From assembly GCA_004557185.1 (NCBI GenBank), contig SFEP01000001.1, positions 28,484 to 92,483 of the forward strand: a DNA stretch of 64,000 bases. Direction: 5' to 3'. Within the stretch, counting starts at the first letter, position 1. Every line of letters starts with the position of its first letter. The position numbers and the translations under genes are program-made. This document shows positions 7,680 to 16,733 of the stretch, piece by piece. A model generated the notes under the pieces. It was not told the DNA's origin. It ran no database searches and saw nothing but the letters and a program-made list of their open reading frames with translations. The stretch comes from Bacteroidales bacterium (GTDB taxonomy: Bacteria > Bacteroidota > Bacteroidia > Bacteroidales > Bacteroidaceae).

Positions 7680-8380
7680 TGGAAGATAGATATGCACGGC
7701 AATTATGGTTGCCTGAAATAGGGGCAGCGGGGCAGGCACGTATGGCACAGACCCGTGTGCTGCTTGTGGGCGTGGGTGGACTCGGCTCGCCAGTTGCGCA
7801 ATATCTGGTAGGCATGGGCATAGGCACCCTCGGACTGGTAGACGACGATGTGGTGAGCGTCAGCAACCTGCACCGCCAGATACTCTACAGCGAGCAGCAG
7901 GTAGGCCAACCCAAGGTGGCCTGTGCGGCGGCCCGTCTGCGCGGCCTGAACAGCGAAGTCAGCATAGAGGAGCATCCTGGCCGCTTCACGCCCGAGGTGG
8001 CCGACGCCATGCTTGCCTCCTACGACATGGTGGTGGATGGCTGCGACAACTTTGCCACGCGCTTTGCCATCGACGAGGCCTGCGCCCGTCGAGGCATACC
8101 TTATATATATGGTGCCGTGTGTGGCTTCGAGGGACAAGCCTCCGTGTTTCACTACGGCGACCATCCGCACACCTACCGCACGCTGCACCCCGACAAGGAC
8201 GCCGTGCTGGCCATGCCGCACCCCGGCAAGGCCGTGATAGGTATGACGCCCGGTGTGGTGGGTTGCGTCATGGCCACGCAGGTGCTGCAGTTGGCCACAG
8301 GCGCCAAGCCGTCGTTGGCCGGTCAACTCTGGACCATCGACCTGCGCACCATGGAAGCCCACACCTTTCAGTTGCCCTAA
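7676..8380 (+). CDS. thiF: ThiF/MoeB-type adenylyltransferase for ThiS
   Basis: 234 residues with the Rossmann-like E1 fold: nucleotide loop GVGGLGSPVAQ (about 32-42), RQILYSEQQVGQPKV, the catalytic-region motif VVDGCDNFATRFAIDEAC, and GAVCGFEGQASVF. It adenylates the ThiS C-terminus. Unlike E. coli ThiF it has no CxxC pairs for zinc, and the segment that holds the catalytic cysteine in E. coli reads AMPHPGKAVIGMTPG here. Its place as last gene of thiSGHF supports ThiF over MoeB or HesA. Confidence 0.9.
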   Translation: MMEDRYARQLWLPEIGAAGQARMAQTRVLLVGVGGLGSPVAQYLVGMGIGTLGLVDDDVVSVSNLHRQILYSEQQVGQPKVACAAARLRGLNSEVSIEEHPGRFTPEVADAMLASYDMVVDGCDNFATRFAIDEACARRGIPYIYGAVCGFEGQASVFHYGDHPHTYRTLHPDKDAVLAMPHPGKAVIGMTPGVVGCVMATQVLQLATGAKPSLAGQLWTIDLRTMEAHTFQLP

Positions 8381-8606
8381 CGCCACGAGGGGAGCGATGA
8401 GAGGCCAAAGCCATGAGGCTTAAGCTCTTTGGGATGAAGCCATAATAGGCAGCATCTTCCAGCCATTTTGCAGATATACCCCGTAAAGATGCGGTGTTAC
8501 AAATAAAATATTTACCTTTACGGCATCTTTATTAGGCAAAGGTTGAGGCGGTTAGGAAAATTGTGACCGCTGCGAACCGTAGCCACAACCCTTAAATCAC
8601 ATATCC

Positions 8607-9077
8607 ATGGCTATTGAAAAGACCTTAGTGTTGCTCAAACCCTGCACCTTGCAGCGCGGTTTGGCTGGAGAAATCATCAGCATTTTCGAGAAGAAAGGAC
8701 TGCACATCTGCGGTATGAAGATGATGATGCTCACCGATGAACTTCTTTCCGAACATTACGCCCATCTGAGCGAGAAACCTTTCTTCCAGCGCGTGAAGGA
8801 CTCCATGATGACGGCTCCTGTGGTGGCGCTCTGCCTGCAGGGTGTGGATGCTATTGCCGCCGTGCGGGCTTTGGCAGGACCTACCAACGGACGTAATGCC
8901 GCTCCCGGCACCATTCGCGGTTCCTACTGCATGAGTTTTCAGGAGAACATTGTGCATGCTTCCGACGGCCCTGAAACAGCCGCTGTGGAACTGAAGCGTT
9001 TCTTCCGCGACGAGGAAATCATTGAGTGGAAGCAGTGCACCTTCCCCTACCTCTACGCTAACGACGAGTATTGCTGA
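8607..9077 (+). CDS. ndk: Nucleoside diphosphate kinase
   Basis: 156 residues. It transfers the gamma phosphate of ATP to NDPs through a phosphohistidine. Visible: KTLVLLKP (5-12), the nucleotide pocket RALAGPTNGRNAAPGTIRG (87-105), and the active-site histidine in NIVHASD (H117), followed by a C-terminal extension typical of the Bacteroidetes form (EIIEWKQCTFPYLYANDEYC). It stands alone, with a weak TACCTTTA box near 8511 that could be its promoter and a strong terminator behind it. Confidence 0.97.
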   Translation: MAIEKTLVLLKPCTLQRGLAGEIISIFEKKGLHICGMKMMMLTDELLSEHYAHLSEKPFFQRVKDSMMTAPVVALCLQGVDAIAAVRALAGPTNGRNAAPGTIRGSYCMSFQENIVHASDGPETAAVELKRFFRDEEIIEWKQCTFPYLYANDEYC

Positions 9078-9106
9078 TTCAGCCTCTGCGCGTCCATTTA
9101 CATCCG

Positions 9107-9152
9107 AACGAGCCCGACTTTCCGATACGTGGAAGTCGGGCTCGTTTCCGTT
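9107..9152 (+). terminator. ndk terminator
   Basis: ACGAGCCCGACTT (9108-9120) pairs perfectly with AAGTCGGGCTCGT (9133-9145), followed by TTCCGTTT. Confidence 0.9.
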
Positions 9153-9445
9153 TGTCGCCCCTCAGCTGCGTGCTATCGTTTTCGGGCGAGGGCATGTAAC
9201 TGACAACAAGCGTACGCACGCTGCCAGACGCTTTTGTAGGCGTTTTCCCCATTGTCCTTTTCTTCGCATTACGGTTTTTGCGTCCTTTTCAGGGTAAACA
9301 AATGGCCAGAAAAAGGGAAGTGTGTAGGGGTGGTGACTAAACGAAAGCTGAGGCTTTGTTTTTCAATGTCTTATGGCCGTCACTACACGGTCCCTGGCCG
9401 TTTCTATAAAGCACGTATTTATTCTTGTAAGGCACTTAAGTGTTT
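9153..9445. other. Intergenic region between ndk and repeat array B1
   Basis: No credible gene. It ends with AAGGCACTTAA (9429-9439), matched inverted by TTAAGAGCCTT (9534-9544) on the other side of the array. Confidence 0.5.
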
Positions 9446-9533
9446 GCCACGCCGGCACGGCAGACGTGCCACGCCGGCGTGGCAAATGTGCCATGCCGGC
9501 GTGGCAGATGTGCCGTGCCGGCGTGGCAGATGA
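9446..9533 (+). repeat. Repeat array B1: four 22-bp family B units
   Basis: Four abutting 22-bp units. Each contains the near-palindrome GCCACGCCGG + CGTGGC followed by a six-base link (AGACGT or AAATGT type). Unit 1 differs by CACGGC in its right arm, exactly as unit 1 of the second array at 29507 does. It lies between two convergent genes. Confidence 0.9.
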
Positions 9534-9675
9534 TTAAGAGCCTTGGGAGGATGGGTAAAAAAGGCACAAAAACGTATGCGCGCCGTGTAGAAACGGAGGG
9601 CTGTAAGATACACCCAACCATGCCGCGGGCGTGTGGTTGTGGCGGCGACTGTAAATCGCAGCTAACCCATAGATG

Positions 9676-9713
9676 CACCAAGCCACCCCGCAGGAGTGTG
9701 GAGTGGCTTGGTG
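9676..9713 (-). terminator. Hairpin after tatD, possible terminator
   Basis: CACCAAGCCAC (9676-9686) pairs with GTGGCTTGGTG (9703-9713). No T-run follows on either strand, so termination would be weak or Rho-assisted. Confidence 0.4.
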
Positions 9714-9754
9714 TAGTATATGGAGTGTGGGGCGGAATGTGGGCGGCTGCGTGG

Positions 9755-10546
9755 CTATAGGTGTTGCGGCAGGCGGGGGAAGGCGCGGAGGGTGTTTTGC
9801 ATAATGGTGCGGGCCACCTCGTCGAGGGGACGGGCGTAGACGTCGGCCAACTTTTGCAGCACGAGGGGAATGTAGGCCGGTTCGTTGCGCTGGCCGCGGT
9901 GCGGTGTGGGTGCCAGATAGGGCGCATCGGTCTCCACCACCAGGCGGTGCAGGGGTACGGCGTCGGCTAGCGTTTGGGGCAATGTGGACTTGCGAAAGGT
10001 CAGCACGCCGCCTATGCCCAGCACAAAGTGCGGGAAGGTGTCGAGCAGTTCGCGCGCCTCCTCGGTGGTGCCGCCAAAGCAGTGGAACACGCCGCTCAGC
10101 GTGGTGGCCATGGGGCGCAGCACGTCCACCACCTCGCGGTGAGCCGAGCGGCAGTGCACCACGAGTGGCAAGTGCAGTTGGGCAGCCCATGCGGCCTGCA
10201 GGGCGAACACCTGCATTTGCTCTGCGCGGCGGGAGTCATCCCAGTAGAGGTCGATGCCCACTTCGCCCACAGCCACGAAGGGGTGGTCGGGGGCGCTGAG
10301 CCGTTGGCGCATGGCGCTGAGCAGCGGTGCAGGGTCGGGCGGCAGTTCGGTGGGGTGCAGCCCCATCATGGGGAAGCACAGGCCGGGGTATTGTTTGCAG
10401 AGCTGCAGCATGGGCTCAACTGAGGCTGCGTCGATGTTGGGCAGCAGCAGCATGCGGGCTCCAGCGGCTTGAGCGCGGGCCACCACCTCCGCCCTGTCGT
10501 CGGCAAACTCGTGGGTGTAGATGTGCGTGTGGGTGTCAATAAACAT
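9755..10546 (-). CDS. tatD: TatD-family metal-dependent DNase
   Basis: 263 residues with an amidohydrolase TIM barrel. The metal ligands of the TatD family are all present: DTHTH (D4, H6, H8), GEVGID (E95), HCR (H131), HCFGG (H155) and ETDAPYL (D207). Members are 3'-5' exonucleases/AP endonucleases linked to DNA repair; the name TatD records only a historical operon. It ends 41 bp before a hairpin and starts about 100 bp downstream of the polyprenyl synthase gene on the same strand. Confidence 0.93.
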   Translation of the reverse strand: MFIDTHTHIYTHEFADDRAEVVARAQAAGARMLLLPNIDAASVEPMLQLCKQYPGLCFPMMGLHPTELPPDPAPLLSAMRQRLSAPDHPFVAVGEVGIDLYWDDSRRAEQMQVFALQAAWAAQLHLPLVVHCRSAHREVVDVLRPMATTLSGVFHCFGGTTEEARELLDTFPHFVLGIGGVLTFRKSTLPQTLADAVPLHRLVVETDAPYLAPTPHRGQRNEPAYIPLVLQKLADVYARPLDEVARTIMQNTLRAFPRLPQHL

Positions 10547-10648
10547 GGTTGTGCGTACATAAAGCCTGCGCAGCCTGCCGCACGTGGGTGGCTTGCTGCG
10601 CAGTATGTGAGGGGTGGATAATACCTATATCTATTATCAAGCGTAGCC

Positions 10649-11623
10649 TTACTTGTTGCGGCCGAGCAGCGAGCAGGCATAGTCCCACAACGGCTTGCAA
10701 CCCGCCTCGCCCAATGAGGTCTGCAGCAGGTTGTGGTGCGCCTCGGCGTAGAAGGCATCAATGGCTTCGAGCGTCAGTTGCGGAATGCCCAGAGCGTTGT
10801 AGATGACGGTAACGGTGCTGATTTTCTCCTCGTCTGTCAGGTTGGGGTCGGCAGGCGTGCTGAGCAGTGTGTGGCGCGTGGCCTCGTCGGCCCTTTGCAG
10901 GGCGTGGATGAGGAGGAACGTTTTTTTACCACACAGAATGTCGCCTCCGTTCTTCTTGCCGAATACACGCGGGTCGCCGTACACGTCGAGGTAGTCGTCC
11001 TGCACCTGGAAGGCCAGTCCCAGTTTCTCAGCAAAGCGGTAGAGCGCGTCGGCATCGGCCTTGGGCGCATCGGCAGCCAATGCGCCCACCTTGGCAGCGC
11101 AAGCCAGGAGCACGGAGGTTTTGAGGCGTATCATTTCGATGTACTCTTCGATGGTGACGTCGGTGCGTGTCTCGAAGTTGACGTCGTACTGCTGCCCCTC
11201 GCAAATTTCGCGGGCGGTGTGGGCAAAGAGGCGTACGATTTCGTCACTGTGCCGCCCGTCATATTCCAAGAATTTCTCGAAGGCCATGATGAGCATCGTG
11301 TCGCCCGAGAGGATGGCCGTGTTGTCGTTCCACTTACGGTGCACGGTGGCAAAGCCGCGGCGCATGTCGGCACGGTCCATCAGGTCGTCGTGCAGCAGCG
11401 TGTGGTTGTGGTAGGTTTCCAAGCCTATGGCGGCGGGCATCACGCAGTCCACGTCGTCGCGATAGAGGCTGTAGGCCAGCAGCATCAGTGCGGGGCGCAG
11501 GCGTTTGCCTCCCATGTCGAGCACGTAGCGTATGGGTTCATAGAGCCCTTCGGGGCGGGTGGGGTAGGGCATTTTAGCCAACGCCTCTTGAATGGATGGT
11601 AGCATATTCATTTTGCAAGTCAT
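10649..11623 (-). CDS. Polyprenyl diphosphate synthase (farnesyl/geranylgeranyl type)
   Basis: 324 residues, trans-prenyltransferase fold. The first Asp-rich motif is DDLMD (79-83), followed by RRG, and the second is QDDYLD (208-213); both bind Mg-diphosphate. KRLRP at 40-44 contacts IPP. It condenses IPP with an allylic diphosphate, for quinone side chains or as C15/C20 precursor. The residues 4-5 positions before the first motif are T and H, not bulky aromatics, so product length cannot be read safely. M1, M5 or M7 could be the start. ispE and ispH in this window supply the same pathway. Confidence 0.9.
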   Translation of the reverse strand: MTCKMNMLPSIQEALAKMPYPTRPEGLYEPIRYVLDMGGKRLRPALMLLAYSLYRDDVDCVMPAAIGLETYHNHTLLHDDLMDRADMRRGFATVHRKWNDNTAILSGDTMLIMAFEKFLEYDGRHSDEIVRLFAHTAREICEGQQYDVNFETRTDVTIEEYIEMIRLKTSVLLACAAKVGALAADAPKADADALYRFAEKLGLAFQVQDDYLDVYGDPRVFGKKNGGDILCGKKTFLLIHALQRADEATRHTLLSTPADPNLTDEEKISTVTVIYNALGIPQLTLEAIDAFYAEAHHNLLQTSLGEAGCKPLWDYACSLLGRNK

Positions 11624-11653
11624 TATGCGGTCAGATCGATGAGATGGGGTAGA

Positions 11654-12352
11654 TTACTGCCGGGCCACGGCTTCGTCGAAGCGTTGGCGCAGCCATGCCT
11701 TCTGTTCGGCAATGGTGAGGTGGCTGTTGTCGAGCAGCAGTGCATCGGGTGCTTGGCGCAGAGGGGCTACGCTGCGGTGCGAGTCGATGTAATCGCGTTC
11801 GGTTACATTCTGCAATATCTCCTCGTAGTTCACCGTCTTGCCCTTGGCCGTCAGTTCATCGTAGCGGCGCTGCGCCCTCACTTCGGCCGATGCCGTGACA
11901 AACACCTTGAGTTCGGCCTGCGGGAATACAACGGTGCCGATGTCGCGGCCGTCCATCACAATGCCTTTTGCTTGTCCCATAAGTTGCTGCTGGCGCGTCA
12001 TGGCTTCGCGAACAAAGGGCAGGGCGGCAATGGGGCTCACGTGGCTGCTTACCTCCATGCCGCGAATGTCGTTCTCCACGTTCTCGCCGTTGAGGCAGGC
12101 ATGGGGCAACTGCGTGGCGGGGTCGAGCCCAAACGATACTTGCACGGTGGGCATGGCCTCGCGCAGCGCTTCTTCGTTGACAGTGCCGTCGGACTGGAAC
12201 ATGCCGTGGCGCAGGGCGTAGAGGGTGACGGTGCGGTACATGGCGCCCGTGTCCACATAGATGTAGCCCACCTCGCGGGCTAAGTCCTTGGCCATCGTGC
12301 TTTTACCACACGAGGAGTGGCCATCAATCGCCACGATAATCTTCTTTTTCAT
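11654..12352 (-). CDS. cmk: Cytidylate kinase
   Basis: 232 residues from the preferred start MKKKIIVAIDGHSSCGKST, which gives the family N-terminus; an in-frame ATG 36 bp upstream would add 12 unconserved residues. The P-loop GHSSCGKST occupies 11-19, and VDTGAMYR and VMDGRDIGTVVFP are the CMP-kinase signatures. It phosphorylates CMP/dCMP to the diphosphates. It lies 60 bp downstream of porQ, a pairing I recall from other Bacteroidetes. Confidence 0.95.
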   Translation of the reverse strand: MKKKIIVAIDGHSSCGKSTMAKDLAREVGYIYVDTGAMYRTVTLYALRHGMFQSDGTVNEEALREAMPTVQVSFGLDPATQLPHACLNGENVENDIRGMEVSSHVSPIAALPFVREAMTRQQQLMGQAKGIVMDGRDIGTVVFPQAELKVFVTASAEVRAQRRYDELTAKGKTVNYEEILQNVTERDYIDSHRSVAPLRQAPDALLLDNSHLTIAEQKAWLRQRFDEAVARQ

Positions 12353-12412
12353 AGTGCTTGTTGATGCTGTTTTCAAGGGGAAACACAATATAGAGGGGGA
12401 GGAAAAAGGCCG

Positions 12413-13399
12413 TCAGAGGCTGTAGGCGGCGGTACCCATCAGCGAATGGTTGGCCTGATGGTAGCGGGCGTATGACAGGCCGAACTTGAAGCGCTTCACC
12501 GCAATGCCTGCGCCTGCCGTGAGACCCGCCATGTGGCCCGAGCCCGAGGCTTTCAACTCGTAGGCACGGCGAAAGTTGTAGCCCACGGCAATGTAGGTGT
12601 TGTGCGTGGGCAGGATGTCAAGCCCCAGTACCAGATGGTTGAGGGCCAGCCGCGTGAAGCTGGGCTTCTTGCTATCGTCGTCGGGCAGGGCATAGTATTT
12701 CGTGTTCCAGCGCGTGATGTCCTGCAGCGTGATATGGAAACGTATGGGCAGATGGTCCAGCCCCTTGCTCATACCCAGGTTCAGTTCAAAGGGCAGGTGT
12801 GCCCTTTTGCCGCTTTCGTATGCCTTCAGTTGCACGCCCACTTGCTGCATGCTGGCACTTATCGAGAGGTCGCGGTCGGCGTCGTAGTAGTTTACGCCCA
12901 CGTCGACTGCTAGAGCCAAGGCTGTGTAGCCAGCCAGACTTGAGACGAGCATTTTCACGTTAGCACCGCCCGACCAGCAGTCGGAAAGCAGGTAGCTGTA
13001 GCCCGCTCCGATCGTGAAGTCGTTGGCCTTGCACGTCCCCGTCACGTGGCCCTGCTCATCGGTTTCGTCTACCGACCCGTAGTTCATCATCTGCCCGTGA
13101 ACGGCCAGTGTGTGGCGCTCGCCCAGTGCTCTCACATATTGTGCACCCATCCATTTGCTGCCACTGGCATACGTCATGAAGTTAAGCCCCAGAGAGTTGT
13201 TGCTCACGTTGGTGTAGAGGGCAGGGTTGTTCCATCCCGCGGTGGGAACATCGTCAATCAGCGAGTTGTTGACACCCCCCAATGCAGCTACGTGTGACGA
13301 CGTGGGCAGTCGCAGCACGTTGTAGGCCGACGTGGCCTCCTGAGCACCGAGGTGCAGAAAAGGCGTGAGTAGTAGCAGTGTCAGTATCTTGAATTTCAT
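12413..13399 (-). CDS. porQ: Type IX secretion system protein PorQ
   Basis: 328 residues from the start MKFKILTLLLLTPFLHLGAQ, a clear signal peptide ending LGAQ; the upstream ATG would put eight residues ahead of it. The mature N-terminus (YNVLRLPTSSHVAALGGVNN, then SLIDDVPTAGWNNPAL) is the PorQ signature, followed by repeated amphipathic strands expected of an outer-membrane beta-barrel of the PorV/PorP type. In the studied T9SS, PorQ works with PorZ and the sortase PorU at the outer membrane. The last residues are YSL. Confidence 0.88.
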   Translation of the reverse strand: MKFKILTLLLLTPFLHLGAQEATSAYNVLRLPTSSHVAALGGVNNSLIDDVPTAGWNNPALYTNVSNNSLGLNFMTYASGSKWMGAQYVRALGERHTLAVHGQMMNYGSVDETDEQGHVTGTCKANDFTIGAGYSYLLSDCWSGGANVKMLVSSLAGYTALALAVDVGVNYYDADRDLSISASMQQVGVQLKAYESGKRAHLPFELNLGMSKGLDHLPIRFHITLQDITRWNTKYYALPDDDSKKPSFTRLALNHLVLGLDILPTHNTYIAVGYNFRRAYELKASGSGHMAGLTAGAGIAVKRFKFGLSYARYHQANHSLMGTAAYSL

Positions 13400-13420
13400 T
13401 GGGAGCGTATAATTTGCGGC

Positions 13421-13459
13421 CAAAGGTACGATATTTAATTAGAAATTGAACTACCTTTG
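13421..13459. promoter_or_regulatory. Back-to-back -7 boxes for porQ and tonB
   Basis: TACCTTTG occurs on the minus strand at 13421-13428 (toward porQ) and on the plus strand at 13452-13459 (toward tonB). Neither has a good TTG at -33. They define divergent transcription from a shared 180-bp region. Confidence 0.6.
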
Positions 13460-13575
13460 TCTGCCAATTAAGGTGTGTGGGACGCACGCAAACAGGCCGC
13501 CCAGCGCGTGTTTTCCCTTGTAGTTTACGAGAGGCGGCATGCGGAACGCGTGCTCCGCCAAACGACTAATATAAC

Positions 13576-14379
13576 GTGTTAGAGCCCGAAATATTTTCGA
13601 AACAGTGGTGCGATTTGCTCTTTGCCCATCGCAACCGTGAGTACGGCGCGTATGCTTTGCGCAGCCGTGCGGGGCGTCGTTACCGCTTTGCCATGCTTAG
13701 TCTGGTGGCTATGCTGCTTGTGCTCACGCTGGTGTTGGGCGGACTCTATGCTTACGCACGTTATCAGCAGTATCTGGCGTTGAAGGAGGCGGGCAAGGCG
13801 CTCGCTGCCATGCAACGCCAGCAGCGCAAGGAGGGCTACGAACTCAAGTTCATGTCCACCGCGCGCCTTGTGCCCAGCCACCGCCTTACGCCTGGCGCCA
13901 CGGAGAGCGTGCCCGAGATTGTCGAAGGCAATCCACTGGCTCGTGTGTTCGGTGCCGACGGTCCCGTGGCCTACGACCCTGACGAAGAAATCGTGGTGTC
14001 GCCCCTGCAGGACACGCTCCGTGCCGATCAAGACGATAAACCGCTCGTGAGGCAGAAGGTGGTGCCCACCGAGGTGGTGCGCAGCATGCCCGAGTTTCCT
14101 GGTGGGCACAAAGCCTTTATGCAATGGCTCGACGAGCACATACCCTATCCCGCCGATCTGCGCAAAGCGGGCAAGGAGGGACGCGTCATGCTCACCTTCA
14201 TCGTCACGGAGCAAGGCTATGTGACCGACATAGAAGTGCGCGACGCCTTTTCTCCCATAATAGAACGTACCCTCAAAGCCGCACTGCGAGGCTGTCCGCG
14301 CTGGCAGCCGGGCCTCGACGACCATGGCCAGCCTGCCCCCGTACGCATCAGCGTGCCCATTGACTACCGTGCCCGCTGA
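13576..14379 (+). CDS. tonB: Energy transducer TonB
   Basis: 267 residues. A short cytoplasmic N-terminus (HRNREYGAYALR, common in Bacteroidetes TonB) precedes one membrane helix (about residues 40-60, MLSLVAMLLVLTLVLGGLYA), a periplasmic linker, and the TonB C-terminal domain from about residue 175 (MPEFPGGHKAFMQWLDEHI, GRVMLTFIVTEQGYVTDIEV, LRGCPRWQPGLDDHGQP). It passes the proton-motive force of ExbB/ExbD to outer-membrane receptors. The start is GTG 13576: an in-frame stop lies 9 bp upstream and the first ATG would remove the N-terminal region. Confidence 0.92.
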   Translation: MLEPEIFSKQWCDLLFAHRNREYGAYALRSRAGRRYRFAMLSLVAMLLVLTLVLGGLYAYARYQQYLALKEAGKALAAMQRQQRKEGYELKFMSTARLVPSHRLTPGATESVPEIVEGNPLARVFGADGPVAYDPDEEIVVSPLQDTLRADQDDKPLVRQKVVPTEVVRSMPEFPGGHKAFMQWLDEHIPYPADLRKAGKEGRVMLTFIVTEQGYVTDIEVRDAFSPIIERTLKAALRGCPRWQPGLDDHGQPAPVRISVPIDYRAR

Positions 14380-14426
14380 CGGTCTCTATATACCTTATTA
14401 TATATATACCCCACATTCGCACCTAC

Positions 14427-15290
14427 ATGAAACCTTTACGCATTGAAATAGACGACGCCTCAGGCTTCTGCTTTGGCGTGACTACGGCCATCAGCAAGGC
14501 CGAAGAAGAACTGGCCTCTGCCACGCCGCTCTATTGCCTGGGCGACATTGTGCACAACGGCAGTGAGTGCGAGCGCCTGCATGCCATGGGGCTCCGCACC
14601 ATCGACCACGCCACCTTTGCCACCCTGCCACAAGGCACTAAGGTGCTGCTGCGGGCCCACGGTGAGCCCCCTGCCACCTACGAGCAGGCCACTGAGCATG
14701 GCATCAAGATAATTGATGCCACCTGCCCTGTGGTGCTCCAACTGCAGCGCCGTATCAAGAAGGTGTACGATGAGGAGCAGCGGCCGCAAATCGTGATATA
14801 CGGCAAGCGTGGTCATGCCGAGGTACTCGGCTTAGTGGGACAGACGCAGGGCGAGGCCACCGTCATTGAGTGTGTGGAGGAAGCCGCGCGGCTCGACTTC
14901 AGCCGTAGCATAGCGCTTTTCTCGCAAACCACCAAGTCGCTCGAGGGTTTCCGTCAGGTGGTTGATTACATCACGGCGCACATACAGCCTCCTGCTTCGT
15001 TCCGCTATTTCGACACTATCTGCCGTCAGGTAGCCAACCGCCTGCCCAACATCTGCGCCTTTGCTGCCCGTCACGATGTGGTCATCTTTGTGTGTGGCCT
15101 AAAAAGTTCGAACGGCCGCGTGCTCTACGAAGCCTGCCGCCGCGTCAATCCGCGTTCGCACCTGGTCGACAATCCGCAGGCGCTGCGCCGCGAGTGGTTT
15201 GAACAGGCCGAGAGCGTGGGCATTTGCGGTGCCACCAGTACGCCCAAATGGCTCATGGAGTCGTGCCGCGAAGCCATCGCAGGCATGTAG
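14427..15290 (+). CDS. ispH: 4-hydroxy-3-methylbut-2-enyl diphosphate reductase IspH
   Basis: 287 residues. It carries out the last MEP step, reducing HMBPP to IPP and DMAPP with an Fe-S cluster. The three cluster cysteines are visible: C15 (SGFCFGV), C100 (DATCPVV) and C199 (FDTICRQ). HGE at 78-80 and the closing TSTPKW are family motifs. It lies 47 bp after tonB with a TA-rich element (14392-14412) in the gap, and ends at a hairpin shared with convergent rarA. Confidence 0.97.
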   Translation: MKPLRIEIDDASGFCFGVTTAISKAEEELASATPLYCLGDIVHNGSECERLHAMGLRTIDHATFATLPQGTKVLLRAHGEPPATYEQATEHGIKIIDATCPVVLQLQRRIKKVYDEEQRPQIVIYGKRGHAEVLGLVGQTQGEATVIECVEEAARLDFSRSIALFSQTTKSLEGFRQVVDYITAHIQPPASFRYFDTICRQVANRLPNICAFAARHDVVIFVCGLKSSNGRVLYEACRRVNPRSHLVDNPQALRREWFEQAESVGICGATSTPKWLMESCREAIAGM

Positions 15291-15324
15291 CAGCAGGATG
15301 CCTCCCCTTCTTTTCACAAACAGC

Positions 15325-15365
15325 ATGCACCCTCCTTTCGCGCAAGATGTGAAAGGAGGGTGCAT
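15325..15365. terminator. Hairpin between convergent ispH and rarA
   Basis: ATGCACCCTCCTTTC (15325-15339) pairs perfectly with GAAAGGAGGGTGCAT (15351-15365). There is no long T-run on either side; it probably serves as a bidirectional terminator. Confidence 0.7.
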
Positions 15366-15386
15366 CGTCAATGCGTGTGCCGCAGT

Positions 15387-16655
15387 CTACCTTGGCTTTT
15401 GCGGCCAATACTGGTTCATGCGTTCGCCGGCCCGTTGCTCGGCGGGGTTGTCGGCAGGATGCCAAAATACGGTGTTGCGCAGGGCATCGGGCATGTACTG
15501 CTGCGGCGTGAAGTGGCCAGGGTAGTCGTGCGGATAGAGGTAGCCGTCGTGATAACCCAGTTCGGCCATGAGGGTGGTGGGAGCGTTGCGAATGGGCAGA
15601 GGAACGGGCAGGTTGCCTGTGCGACGCACGTTCTCCATGGCTTGGTTAATGCCGTTGTAGGCCGAGTTGCTCTTGGGGCTTGTGGCCAGATAAACCGTGG
15701 CTTCGGCCAAGGGGATGCGGCCTTCGGGCCAACCAATTTTCTGCACAGCGTCGAAGGCTGCGTTCGCCAGCAACAGGGCGTTAGGATTGGCCAGACCGAT
15801 GTCCTCGGCTGCCGAGATGACCAGCCGTCGGGCAATGAACTTTGGGTCCTCGCCGCCCTCCACCATGCGTGCCAGCCAGTAGAGCGCCGCATCAGGGTCG
15901 CTGCCGCGAATGCTCTTTATAAAGGCCGAGATGATGTCGTAGTGCATTTCGCCCTCTTTGTCGTAGGCCAAGGGGTTCTGCTGCAGGCGTTCGGTGACGG
16001 TATGGTTGTCAATGACCAGCGTCTCTTGGCTGTCGGCATTCGAAATCAGGTCGAGAATGCCCAGCAATTTGCGAGCGTCGCCCCCGCTGTAACGCAGCAG
16101 TGCGTCAGTTTCCTTCAGCTCCACCTTTCTCTCGCGCAGCACCACGTCGGTAGTGAGGGCGCGGTGGAGCAGGGCGAGCAGGTCGTCGCGTTCCAGACTT
16201 TTGAGCACATACACCTGGCAGCGTGAGAGTAGGGGACGTATCACCTCGAACGAGGGGTTTTCGGTCGTGGCGCCAATCAGCGTGATAGCGCCCGTTTCCA
16301 CCGCAGCCAGCAAGGAGTCCTGTTGCGACTTGGAGAAGCGGTGTATCTCGTCGATAAAGAGGATGGGGCTTTGTTGTGAAAAGAAACGTCCGCTGCGTGC
16401 CTTCTCAATGACGTCGCGCACGTCCTTCACACCGCTGTTCACAGCCGAGAGCGTAAAGAAAGGCGTGTCGAGTCGTTGGGCAATGATTTTGGCAAGCGTC
16501 GTTTTGCCCACACCCGGCGGCCCCCATAATATAAAGGAGGCGATGCGGCCCGAATCAATCATTTGGCGCAGCACGGCACCAGGGCCTACCAAGTGTTTCT
16601 GTCCTATGTAATCATCCAGCGTGGTGGGACGCAGACGTTCGGCTAAAGGTAACAT
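15387..16655 (-). CDS. rarA: Replication-associated recombination protein A (MgsA/RarA)
   Basis: 422 residues, an AAA+ ATPase of the clamp-loader clade that acts at stalled replication forks. Walker A is GPPGVGKT (45-52), Walker B LFIDEIHRF, sensor 1 IGATTENPSF; the C-terminal half has the RarA tetramerisation signature (SAAEDIGLANPNAL, then YHDGYLYPHDYPGHF). It ends about 20 bp from the shared hairpin and starts 78 bp downstream of the Uup-type gene. Confidence 0.95.
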   Translation of the reverse strand: MLPLAERLRPTTLDDYIGQKHLVGPGAVLRQMIDSGRIASFILWGPPGVGKTTLAKIIAQRLDTPFFTLSAVNSGVKDVRDVIEKARSGRFFSQQSPILFIDEIHRFSKSQQDSLLAAVETGAITLIGATTENPSFEVIRPLLSRCQVYVLKSLERDDLLALLHRALTTDVVLRERKVELKETDALLRYSGGDARKLLGILDLISNADSQETLVIDNHTVTERLQQNPLAYDKEGEMHYDIISAFIKSIRGSDPDAALYWLARMVEGGEDPKFIARRLVISAAEDIGLANPNALLLANAAFDAVQKIGWPEGRIPLAEATVYLATSPKSNSAYNGINQAMENVRRTGNLPVPLPIRNAPTTLMAELGYHDGYLYPHDYPGHFTPQQYMPDALRNTVFWHPADNPAEQRAGERMNQYWPQKPR

Positions 16656-16733
16656 AACTGATGGGTTTCATTTGGGGGGGATGTAACACGGGCTGGCGTG
16701 CCAGACTGTGCTACGGGTGTTGTGGGGCGAAGT

